5,842 nt of DNA from CAYWXV01 sp964462535 (GTDB lineage Bacteria > Bacteroidota > Ignavibacteria > OLB7): NCBI GenBank assembly GCA_964462535.1, contig CAYWXV010000116.1, positions 1 through 5,842 of the forward strand. Reading direction: 5' to 3'. Every line of letters begins with the position of its first letter. Within the stretch, counting starts at the first letter, position 1. The notes under the pieces were generated by a model that made no database searches, was not told the origin of the DNA, and saw only the letters and a list, made by a program, of their open reading frames with translations. The position numbers and the translations under genes were made by a program. Below are positions 1-5,814 of the stretch, piece by piece.

Positions 1-7
1 TGAGAGA

Positions 8-22
8 GGGGGGCTGGGGGGG
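8..22. other. Paired G-tracts downstream of the regulator gene
   Basis: Six G (8-13), then CT, then seven G (16-22), flanked on both sides by TGAGAG. The tract lies 22 bases beyond the stop codon of the minus-strand regulator gene, so that gene's transcript would read it as C-tracts. The first 43 bases hold no gene and no hairpin-plus-T-run terminator for the regulator. The G-tracts could form a G-quadruplex or simply be low-complexity sequence; function is unknown. Confidence 0.35.
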
Positions 23-43
23 TGAGAGCCACACAAACAACGA

Positions 44-1792
44 TCACATGTCCCCCACCTTCACACGCGCCAACCAGGAGCCTAGGTTTTCTCCCTTCGG
101 CAGTCCGAGTTTCGTGCGAATACGGTACCGATGATCCTCGACCGTGCGCACGGAACTGCAGAGGATATTGGCGATCTCCTTCGACGACAGATTGATCTTC
201 ATCAGCGCACAGACTTTCAATTCAGTTGGGGAAAGCTCTGGACAGCGCCGGGCCATGTCGTCCATGAACTCAGGATGGAGAGCGCGGAACTGCTGTTCGA
301 ATAGCTCCCACTCATTCTCGCTGTTCCGACTGGTTTCGATCTGACGAATAATGGGGGCAAGTTCCTTTGCACCACCGGAGGTCCCGCTTCCCAATCGGGC
401 GATATCCCCGATCTGCTTCTTCAGTTCATCGAGCATCTCGTTCTTCTGCACGAGTTGCATGGCAAGAGAGGTCAACTCTTTCGTCTTGTGCTGCATTTCC
501 ATTGCAAGGCGCTCGCTCTTCAGACGGAAGATTTCCCTGTCTCGCGCTGCCTGCTCCATCTCAGCTCGCATCTGGATTCGACTGATCGAATTCTGCATCT
601 CCTTTCCAAGGAGTTCTTCGTTCAACGCAGTTGCTTTCCTGAAATGCTCGAACGCACGGGGGACGTCGTTGCGATGCTCGAAGATCTCCGACAACAGGCG
701 ATGAGCGTTTCGCTCAAGCTCTGGGTAGGTAATGGCCTCTGCGGCAGCTGCGGCTTGCGATGCAAGTTCGATCGCCTTGTCGCTCTCCCCCATCGTCTGG
801 TATATGGTCGCAAGGTTCAGCTGCTCGACCCCAACCGCAACGGCCTGTCCCAACTCGTGCGCCATGTTGAGTGCTTCCAGATGCCAGTGAAGCGACTCAT
901 CGATTCTCTTGCACATGAAGTGGCACGCAGCAATCGTCTGCATTGACAGAACGATGAGCGACGCGTGCTCTGTTCTTCTTCCAATATCGAGCGATGCGGC
1001 GGCAAGATGGAGTGCCCCCTCGGGATCCCCGAGCTCCGCGTGAATAGTTGCCAGGTTTTTCAGCGCGGAACCCTGCCCCCGGACGCTCTCCTCCTCACGG
1101 GCGATATCGAGCGCCTTCTGCGTGTGGATGCGTGCCTCCTCCCAGTTCTGCATGTTGGCGTGGATCGACCCGATGTGAAGTTCGACGGAAAGGATCGATT
1201 CACCTGCCGCTTCATACAGGGGAAGGCATTCGTACAGACATTCCAGCCCCGACGCATAGTCACCCAGGTTAGAGTACGCCGGCGCCAGATTGTTCAGTAC
1301 GGTTCGTACCCGCGACGGATCGATTTCACGATACATCTCGAGCGACTCTCGCAGGATTTCAACGCACTGACGGTAGCGCCCCATTCCACCATACACCAGC
1401 CCGAGAACGTTGAGGGTCTCGGCGACCAGTGGTCGATTGTTTTCCCCCTCCGCAAGCCGACGTGCCTTGGCCAGATTGTTCTCGGCCCGTTCCTGATTGC
1501 CCAGGTGATGATAGAGGCTCCCGATCTGCAGATAGGCTTCTGCCTGACGCGATCGCAGTTTGTTCGACGCTCCCAGGGCAAGCGCCTTCTTTGCGTACGA
1601 AAGTGCCCGTTTGGGCTGGCTGTACATCAACTGCTTTACCAGGTCGTGGAGCACATCGATGCGGCGTTCGTCGCTGTCGACGGCCTCGAGCTCGGCTTCC
1701 AGCCTCTCGATGTCGTTGCCTGTGTCATGTGGGGTCATGAGATCGGTGGATGTACTTCGTGGCGTCTGAAGGTGCGGAGGGTAGTCGAGCAT
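44..1792 (-). CDS. TPR-repeat transcriptional regulator with C-terminal LuxR-type HTH
   Basis: Predicted cytoplasmic regulator of 582 aa from the chosen start. Residues ~42-394 are a series of TPR helical hairpins, with recurring segments such as AYLQIGSLYHHLGN, LNVLGLVYGGMGRY, LKNLATIHAELGDPEGAL and LNLATIYQTMGESDKAI. Residues ~394-464 are charged and heptad-like, probably a coiled coil for dimerisation. A conserved-looking EWELFEQQF...HPEF segment leads into a LuxR/GerE HTH at ~520-564 (LSPTELKVCAL...SSKEIANIL...RTVEDHRYRIRTKLGL). TPRs normally bind peptides or proteins and the HTH binds DNA, so this is probably a protein-responsive regulator. There is no receiver domain, no kinase domain and no transmembrane helix. 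Start: tandem ATGs at 1795 and 1792 follow GGAAG at 1799-1803. An in-frame ATG at 1954 has a better GGGAG (1963-1967), but the added 53 codons have about 60% GC at third positions by hand count, against about 80% in the gene body just downstream, and look Arg-rich and unstructured. Target genes are unknown. Confidence 0.9.
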   Translation of the reverse strand: MLDYPPHLQTPRSTSTDLMTPHDTGNDIERLEAELEAVDSDERRIDVLHDLVKQLMYSQPKRALSYAKKALALGASNKLRSRQAEAYLQIGSLYHHLGNQERAENNLAKARRLAEGENNRPLVAETLNVLGLVYGGMGRYRQCVEILRESLEMYREIDPSRVRTVLNNLAPAYSNLGDYASGLECLYECLPLYEAAGESILSVELHIGSIHANMQNWEEARIHTQKALDIAREEESVRGQGSALKNLATIHAELGDPEGALHLAAASLDIGRRTEHASLIVLSMQTIAACHFMCKRIDESLHWHLEALNMAHELGQAVAVGVEQLNLATIYQTMGESDKAIELASQAAAAAEAITYPELERNAHRLLSEIFEHRNDVPRAFEHFRKATALNEELLGKEMQNSISRIQMRAEMEQAARDREIFRLKSERLAMEMQHKTKELTSLAMQLVQKNEMLDELKKQIGDIARLGSGTSGGAKELAPIIRQIETSRNSENEWELFEQQFRALHPEFMDDMARRCPELSPTELKVCALMKINLSSKEIANILCSSVRTVEDHRYRIRTKLGLPKGENLGSWLARVKVGDM

Positions 1793-2114
1793 CATTGTCT
1801 TCCGTGCTCGTTCGCCGCGGAAGTTACTATGCAGGCTACGCGACGCAAACAGCCTTGTAATCAGTGTAAGCGTTCGCAGAGTGTTCATTGACAGCGGAGG
1901 GACCGGCAGTCCGCGGCCGCTTCGGTTGGTGTATCTGACGTGATCCGGTTCCATGCTCCGTTCTCCCGTGTTGCTATTGTTTCGTGCTACCGGGCACGAT
2001 CTCACGGATAACTATAGAGCGGGAGGGTCTCAAGTGGAACTACGGGATAACTACGGACCGGCGGCAACATCATGGAGAGTTGATCGGGGTGATTCGAGTA
2101 TGTTCCGGCTCCGG
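1793..2114. other. Upstream region between the divergent regulator and the DUF1801 gene
   Basis: This stretch precedes the minus-strand regulator and runs into the assembly gap. If the regulator starts at 1954, part of it is coding (1793-1954). The remainder holds a 9-bp direct repeat (listed separately) and no convincing -35/-10 pair on either strand. TATAGT appears at 2012-2017 on the minus strand but lacks a well-spaced -35 box. No plus-strand reading frame here looks like a real protein. The start of the plus-strand DUF1801 gene probably lies in the gap. Confidence 0.5.
2006..2053. promoter_or_regulatory. Direct repeat GGATAACTA x2, possible operator pair
   Basis: GGATAACTA occurs at 2006-2014 and again at 2045-2053, 39 bp apart start to start. 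With a one-base gap the match extends to AC-GGATAACTA. The pair sits upstream of both the minus-strand regulator and the plus-strand DUF1801 gene, where an operator or promoter would be expected. By rough estimate a 9-bp repeat in about 160 bp has a chance probability of a few percent, so this is suggestive only. Each copy is not a palindrome, unlike many LuxR-type sites. Confidence 0.25.
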
Positions 2115-2214
2115 NNNNNNNNNNNNNNNNNNNNNNNNNNNNNNNNNNNNNNNNNNNNNNNNNNNNNNNNNNNNNNNNNNNNNNNNNNNNNNNNNNNNNN
2201 NNNNNNNNNNNNNN
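2115..2214. other. Assembly gap of 100 N
   Basis: Exactly 100 undetermined bases, the conventional placeholder for a scaffold gap of unknown length. It removes the 5' end and control region of the DUF1801 gene. The true distance, and even the adjacency of the two flanks, is not established by the sequence. Confidence 0.98.
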
Positions 2215-2529
2215 CGGCTCGAGCGGATTCGATCTGCTATTCGCAAGGCTGCTCCGAACGCAGAAGAGGCGATCAGTTATCAGATCCCGACGTTTCGCTT
2301 GCATGGGAATCTGATCCACTTCGCCGCGTACGCAAAGCACATTGGCCTCTACCCGGCGCCACGCACGAGCGATGAGTTCAAGGAAGAATTGGCGGGGTAT
2401 GCTGGTGGAAAGGGGACCGTGCAGTTCCCTCACAATCGACCGCTTCCGCTCGATCTGATCCGCCGCATCGTGAGGCACCGCGTACAGCAGAACACGGAAG
2501 CAGCGGAACGGAAACAGAGTAAGAAGTAA
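2215..2529 (+). CDS. DUF1801 (YdhG/Fra-like) protein, 5' end lost in the gap
   Basis: The last 104 residues of a small cytoplasmic protein of the DUF1801/YdhG family (PF08818), whose frataxin-like member Fra in Bacillus subtilis is an iron chaperone. Family hallmarks are visible: RLERIRSAIRKAAPNAEEAISYQIPTFRL, then HFAAYAKHIGLYP (residues 35-47), FKEELAGY, GKGTVQFP and PLPLDLIRRIVRHRV. The tail is Lys-rich (ERKQSKK). Family members usually begin about 20 residues before the RLERIR segment, so only about 60 bp seem to be missing and the start codon should lie within the unsequenced gap. The gene ends 6 bp before the DUF3052 start, which suggests co-transcription. The iron-chaperone role is inferred from a family member; many relatives are uncharacterised. 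The gap is an assembly artefact, so this is not evidence of a pseudogene. Confidence 0.88.
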   Translation, partial: RLERIRSAIRKAAPNAEEAISYQIPTFRLHGNLIHFAAYAKHIGLYPAPRTSDEFKEELAGYAGGKGTVQFPHNRPLPLDLIRRIVRHRVQQNTEAAERKQSKK

Positions 2530-2535
2530 ACAGCA

Positions 2536-2943
2536 ATGGCTGGGTATTCCGGAACTCCTCTTGAAAAGAAACTTGGGTTGAAGGAGGGGATGCGTGTGAT
2601 TGTTGTCGGACCTCCGGAGGAGTACGTCCAGTGGCTACAGACACATCCTGGCCTCTATCGCATTGGACGTCGCGTGACAGTTGGAGCTGAGTTTGTCCAC
2701 CTCTTTACAAGAGATCGCAACGAACTCGCCAGTGCGTTGAAGAAGGTCCGCGAGGCGTTGCAGCCGGCTGGAATGTTCTGGGTTTCCTGGCCAAAGAAGT
2801 CCTCCAAGATTGAGACGACGGTTACGGAAGATGTCATTCGAGAGCTTGCCCTTCCACTTGGATTTGTGGACGTCAAAGTGTGCGCTATCGATGACGTCTG
2901 GTCGGGATTGAAGCTGATGATTCGCAAGAGCGAGCGAGGGTGA
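2536..2943 (+). CDS. DUF3052 family protein
   Basis: Complete 135-aa soluble protein with no signal peptide or membrane helix, assigned to DUF3052 from its end motifs. The N-terminus AGYSGTPLEKKLGLKEGMRV (residues 2-21) leads into a hydrophobic strand and PPEEY. The C-terminal half contains FWVSWPKKSSKIETTVTEDV (81-100), then a LALPLGFVDVKVCAIDDVWS stretch and a final GLKLMIRK. The molecular function of the family is unknown to me; the early beta-strand followed by GPP resembles the start of a Rossmann-like fold, but the fold is not shown by sequence. The ATG lies 6 bp after the DUF1801 stop. The only Shine-Dalgarno-like sequence is a weak AAGAAG overlapping the end of the upstream gene, so translational coupling is plausible. 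The length is normal and no frame damage is visible. Confidence 0.88.
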   Translation: MAGYSGTPLEKKLGLKEGMRVIVVGPPEEYVQWLQTHPGLYRIGRRVTVGAEFVHLFTRDRNELASALKKVREALQPAGMFWVSWPKKSSKIETTVTEDVIRELALPLGFVDVKVCAIDDVWSGLKLMIRKSERG

Positions 2944-2993
2944 GCAAACACTCTCCGGCGCAAAGCAGCATCGCAAAACGATACCTGAAGTGG

Positions 2994-3016
2994 TGGAGAA
3001 GTTGGGATATTCTCCA
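2994..3016. other. Small perfect inverted repeat after the DUF3052 gene
   Basis: TGGAGAA (2994-3000) and TTCTCCA (3010-3016) form a 7-bp stem with a 9-base loop, 50 bases beyond the DUF3052 stop codon. No T-run follows (GTAACCGC), so it is not a standard intrinsic terminator. It could be an mRNA 3'-end hairpin, a dyad operator, or chance. Confidence 0.25.
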
Positions 3017-3090
3017 GTAACCGCTCCTGCTTCTGCCCGACGTTGGTGATCGGTTCCTTCCGGTATCCGCGCGCCCGGGCTATGACACCG

Positions 3091-3119
3091 TTCACAGGCA
3101 TTCTCCTCAACATGATCAT
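3091..3119 (+). promoter_or_regulatory. Weak candidate promoter for threonine aldolase
   Basis: TTCACA (3091-3096) and GATCAT (3114-3119) are separated by 17 bp and match five and four of six consensus sigma70 positions. Transcription would start about 75 bases before the aldolase ATG. If the host is a Bacteroidota member, its promoter consensus differs and this match means little. The aldolase could also be transcribed from the DUF1801-DUF3052 promoter across the 257-bp spacer. Confidence 0.2.
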
Positions 3120-3200
3120 CCGGACGATCTACCTCGTGTGGCGTGATAGTGTCGCTGTCGCCTCCCTGGAAACGTCCAGTCCGCAACCTGTCAGACGACC

Positions 3201-4229
3201 ATGATCGACCTCCGTTCAGACACCATCACGCTTCCGACTCCCGAAATGCGTCAGGCGATGGCACAGGCTCCCGTCGGTGACGATCAGTTCGGAGAGGATC
3301 CGAGCATCAACCTCCTGCAGGAACGGATTGCCGACCTCCTGGGGAAGGAGCGCGCGCTCTGGATTCCGACTGGAACAATGTCGAACCAGATCGCACTTCG
3401 CACACTCACAAGCCCAGGAGATGATGTCATAGTCAGTCGCGAATGTCATGCAGTCTGGCACGAGACGGGGGGCTCGGCTGCGAACGCCGGCGTGCAGTTC
3501 ACGGAGATAGGTGCAAAGGGCGTCTTTTCAGTCGATGAGTTCATCGCGGCGATAAAACCACGTGGTCATATTATCTACCCTCCAACCACGCTCGTACAGA
3601 TCGAAAACACCCACAATCGGGCCGGAGGATTGGTGGTACCGCAGGACGAGGTCGTGAGAATCTGCTCGGCTGCCGCGGAGCGGGATATCGCGACCTATCT
3701 GGACGGCGCACGGCTTTGGAACGCAAGTGTCGCATCCGGTCGTTCGCTTGCCGATCTGGCCGCGCCTTTCGATCTGGTCTCCGTCGCTCTGTCGAAGGGC
3801 CTCGGTGTTCCTGGAGGCTCAGTCCTGGCGGGATCGAAGGAAGTCATTGGACGGTGCGTGCGACACCGGCGAATGCTCGGTGGCGCGATGAGGCAGGTTG
3901 GAATCTTTGCCGCCGCCGCCCTCCATGCCCTCGATCATCATATTGAGCAATTGTCGATCGACCATGCCAACGCGCGACGAATTGCCGAACGACTCGCATC
4001 GTGCGATCGGATCTCCATCGACATGACAACGGTCCAGACGAACATCCTGGTCTTCCACTTGAATGAGGGCGCCCCCGATGCCCAGACCTTCGTGGCGAAG
4101 GCCCGCGAACGTGGTGTCTTGATGTTCGCCTTCGGACCGCGTACCGTCAGAGCGGTCACTCACCGCGATGTCTCGACGGATGAGTGCGAGCGGGGCGCGA
4201 CGGTCTTTGTGGAGATAGCCGAGTCGTAG
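3201..4229 (+). CDS. ltaE: Low-specificity L-threonine aldolase (PLP-dependent)
   Basis: Cytoplasmic fold-type I PLP enzyme that cleaves L-threonine and L-allo-threonine to glycine and acetaldehyde, supplying or degrading glycine. At 342 aa it is full length for the family. Diagnostic segments: MIDLRSDTITLPT at the N-terminus (Ser6 and neighbours contact substrate in the family), VGDDQFGEDPSINLLQ (25-40), PTGTMSNQ (56-63), the stacking histidine His83 in ECHAVWHETGG, LVQIENTHN (131-139), YLDGARLWNA (166-175, with Asp168 and Arg171), and SKGLGVPGGS with Lys199 as the Schiff-base lysine. LGGAMRQVGIFAAAA (226-240) and RAVTHRDVS (317-325, the probable carboxylate-binding Arg) complete the pattern. 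The start is fixed by the canonical first residues, although no clear Shine-Dalgarno sequence precedes it. The gene stands alone, convergent with the peptidase gene, and ends before a strong terminator. Stereospecificity (L versus L-allo) cannot be read from the sequence. Confidence 0.96.
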   Translation: MIDLRSDTITLPTPEMRQAMAQAPVGDDQFGEDPSINLLQERIADLLGKERALWIPTGTMSNQIALRTLTSPGDDVIVSRECHAVWHETGGSAANAGVQFTEIGAKGVFSVDEFIAAIKPRGHIIYPPTTLVQIENTHNRAGGLVVPQDEVVRICSAAAERDIATYLDGARLWNASVASGRSLADLAAPFDLVSVALSKGLGVPGGSVLAGSKEVIGRCVRHRRMLGGAMRQVGIFAAAALHALDHHIEQLSIDHANARRIAERLASCDRISIDMTTVQTNILVFHLNEGAPDAQTFVAKARERGVLMFAFGPRTVRAVTHRDVSTDECERGATVFVEIAES

Positions 4230-4282
4230 AAATCGTTCTCATCTGATTGCACAGCACGGCAGAAGAGAGTGGGAAAGCACAC

Positions 4283-4323
4283 CGGCCCGGACCTGCCTAT
4301 GCGGTCCGGGCCGTCTTCGTTCT
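4283..4323 (+). terminator. Rho-independent terminator between convergent genes
   Basis: CGGCCCGGACC (4283-4293) pairs perfectly with GGTCCGGGCCG (4303-4313) across a 9-base loop, followed by the T-rich TCTTCGTTCT (4314-4323). It begins 54 bases after the aldolase stop codon. On the minus strand the same hairpin lies 25 bases after the peptidase stop and is followed by a weaker T/C-rich stretch (GTGTGCTTTCCC), so it may serve both genes. The stem is very GC-rich and the T-run is interrupted. Confidence 0.85.
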
Positions 4324-4337
4324 ACTTGTGCCCCCCT

Positions 4338-5744
4338 TTACCGAGGTCGACCTACCGGGACGTTGGGGTTGATTGGAGCCATCGCCACACCCGTACAGAG
4401 CTCGTCGTGAGGCTCGGTTGTCTTCGACGGGTCCAGGAGGTTCTTGATCCCTTGCACCTTGTCGCTGAACCCGAGGATCTTCCCGGCGCGATTCAGGAAT
4501 GAATCGAAATTCATCTCGCTCTTCTTCAGCTTGTCATTGAATCCCTGTGACGAGTGTGGGAGGAAGACATTCAGGACATCCTTCAGTTTGAAGTTCATCG
4601 GGTTCGGACAGTTGTACGCCAGCTGCGCGCCGCTCGGTATCGAAATGAATACCGACTTGTTCGATGTGTGGTATGGGTCGGGATCGTTGCTGCTGGCCTC
4701 TCCAGCGTATGTGTACTTGTGCAGATCCTTCGTCGTGATCATCCGGAAGAGAGACATCCATCCGAATTCATGCACCTCCATGTCGCGCAGCGTGTTGATC
4801 CTGTCTATCGACCCTTCACACGACAAACCTTCCTTCAGCGCATCACGGTTGTACGGGAGCGTGTGGGGCTTTCCGAAGATCTCCTCATACAGACGCTCCA
4901 TTGCAAACTCTGCAAACGCCTCGTGGAATGAGATGTGCTCCTTCTCATTCGCGCAATGCGTTGAGCCGGTGAAGATCAGGTTCGTCGCCAGATCGAGCTC
5001 TCCGCTGCAATGCTGGAACGCCCATGAGTGCATCATCTCATGGAAGACCGTCTTGACGTTCAGGTGGTCCTCCTTCCCGTCGTTGCTCTTGAAGATGTAA
5101 ACGACCTGTGTTACAGGGTTGCAGTAGCTGGCCTCGACATTATCGTTCGCCACATCGCTGTTGTGCGGATACTTTATTGCGCTCTGCCCGTTGAACTTGA
5201 AACTCGAACCGTAGCCGGCGATGTGGTCTCGCAACGTGTTTGCGATGATCCAGAGATCTGCATGACTCCGGGCTTCGCTGTTGCTCAGATCGTGGTTCTT
5301 CCCTGCATCGAAGACTGTCGGCACGATATCGATGTTCCCCGGCTCACGACGTCTGTCGGAATCCTCGATGATCGTGTACCACTTCACATCGGTCAGCAAG
5401 TTGCTGGTGGAGTGTTCGTGCCTCAGTTCGACATCGTCGCTCTGAAACTTCACTTCGATCTTGAGTTTTCGGTCTTCGCATGACTTGTCTATCCGGAGCG
5501 AGAATTTCCCGTTGGCATCTGTCGTAACGGTCCCCCATTCATCGAACCATCCAATCGTCGCCCCTGATATTTTTACCTTGATTCCCTTTAGTGGTATTTG
5601 CTCCCCGAATTTTGCAATGAGCTCGGGCTGCTGAGACTTGACCTTCACGGTCCCGGTCACCGTCCAGGTGCATTGCTTCGCCAGTGCCGGCACCGAGGCG
5701 GAGAGAGCCATCGCGAGAAGAAGTACTGTTCCTATCCTTTTCAT
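4338..5744 (-). CDS. Secreted HExxH metallopeptidase-like protein with N-terminal transthyretin-like domain
   Basis: Predicted exported zinc-dependent peptidase of 468 aa; family not recognised. Residues 1-22 form a Sec signal peptide (MKR, a hydrophobic core, then PALA before Lys23). Residues ~27-108 look like a transthyretin/carboxypeptidase-regulatory-type beta-sandwich: GTVKVKSQQ, PLKGIKVKISGA, VTTDANGKFSLRI, KLKIEVKF. The rest is probably catalytic, with HEMMH at 235-239 (zinc ligands His235 and His239, catalytic Glu236). A third ligand is either His245, which sits at the metzincin position but with Ala242 instead of the usual Gly, or Glu275/Glu279 in FHEAFAEF (273-280), as in gluzincins; I favour the latter. 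Eight cysteines in the mature chain suggest disulfides. There is no membrane anchor and no obvious C-terminal sorting domain; the tail is Pro-rich. The start is supported by the signal peptide and by AGGGAG about 10 bases upstream. Substrate is unknown. Confidence 0.8.
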   Translation of the reverse strand: MKRIGTVLLLAMALSASVPALAKQCTWTVTGTVKVKSQQPELIAKFGEQIPLKGIKVKISGATIGWFDEWGTVTTDANGKFSLRIDKSCEDRKLKIEVKFQSDDVELRHEHSTSNLLTDVKWYTIIEDSDRRREPGNIDIVPTVFDAGKNHDLSNSEARSHADLWIIANTLRDHIAGYGSSFKFNGQSAIKYPHNSDVANDNVEASYCNPVTQVVYIFKSNDGKEDHLNVKTVFHEMMHSWAFQHCSGELDLATNLIFTGSTHCANEKEHISFHEAFAEFAMERLYEEIFGKPHTLPYNRDALKEGLSCEGSIDRINTLRDMEVHEFGWMSLFRMITTKDLHKYTYAGEASSNDPDPYHTSNKSVFISIPSGAQLAYNCPNPMNFKLKDVLNVFLPHSSQGFNDKLKKSEMNFDSFLNRAGKILGFSDKVQGIKNLLDPSKTTEPHDELCTGVAMAPINPNVPVGRPR

Positions 5745-5785
5745 CCTGATCTGTCTCCCTATATCTGATGTTGTATGCGAGAGTG

Positions 5786-5814
5786 ATTGTCTCTGTTTGC
5801 CTCTCTCATATCAA
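5786..5814 (-). promoter_or_regulatory. Candidate promoter of the secreted peptidase gene
   Basis: On the minus strand TTGATA (5814-5809) and GACAAT (5791-5786) are spaced by exactly 17 bp and match five and four of six consensus sigma70 positions. Transcription would begin near 5779, giving a leader of about 35 bases that contains the AGGGAG ribosome-binding site before the ATG at 5744. This assumes a sigma70-like consensus applies in the host. Confidence 0.35.

Noticed and set aside
351..946. Plus-strand open frames of 117 and 163 codons antisense to the coiled-coil and HTH region
   Set aside because: Both are Ser/Cys/Arg-rich shadow translations of the regulator gene with no motif and no ribosome-binding site.
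965..1891. 308-codon plus-strand open frame antisense to the regulator
   Set aside because: It lies opposite a well-supported TPR gene, has no recognisable domain, and its length is explained by GC-rich codon use on the other strand.
1889..1910. ATG at 1888 as start of the regulator
   Set aside because: The upstream bases are pyrimidine-rich with no Shine-Dalgarno-like sequence, unlike the alternatives at 1954 and 1795/1792.
2100..2114. ATG at 2100 opening into the gap as the possible start of the DUF1801 gene
   Set aside because: The encoded MFRLR has no family resemblance, and gap length is unknown so the frame cannot be tied to the downstream gene. No ribosome-binding site is visible.
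2215..2529. Interpreting the DUF1801 gene as a truncated pseudogene
   Set aside because: The missing N-terminus coincides exactly with the run of N; the remaining frame is intact to a normal stop.
2635..3186. Minus-strand open frames (154 and 183 codons) across the DUF3052 gene and the spacer
   Set aside because: They overlap a recognisable plus-strand gene, and the part in the spacer shows no family motif or ribosome-binding site.
4444..5483. Plus-strand open frames (218, 125 and 151 codons) opposite the secreted peptidase gene
   Set aside because: The minus-strand gene has a signal peptide and an HExxH motif; the opposite frames have no domain features and overlap each other.
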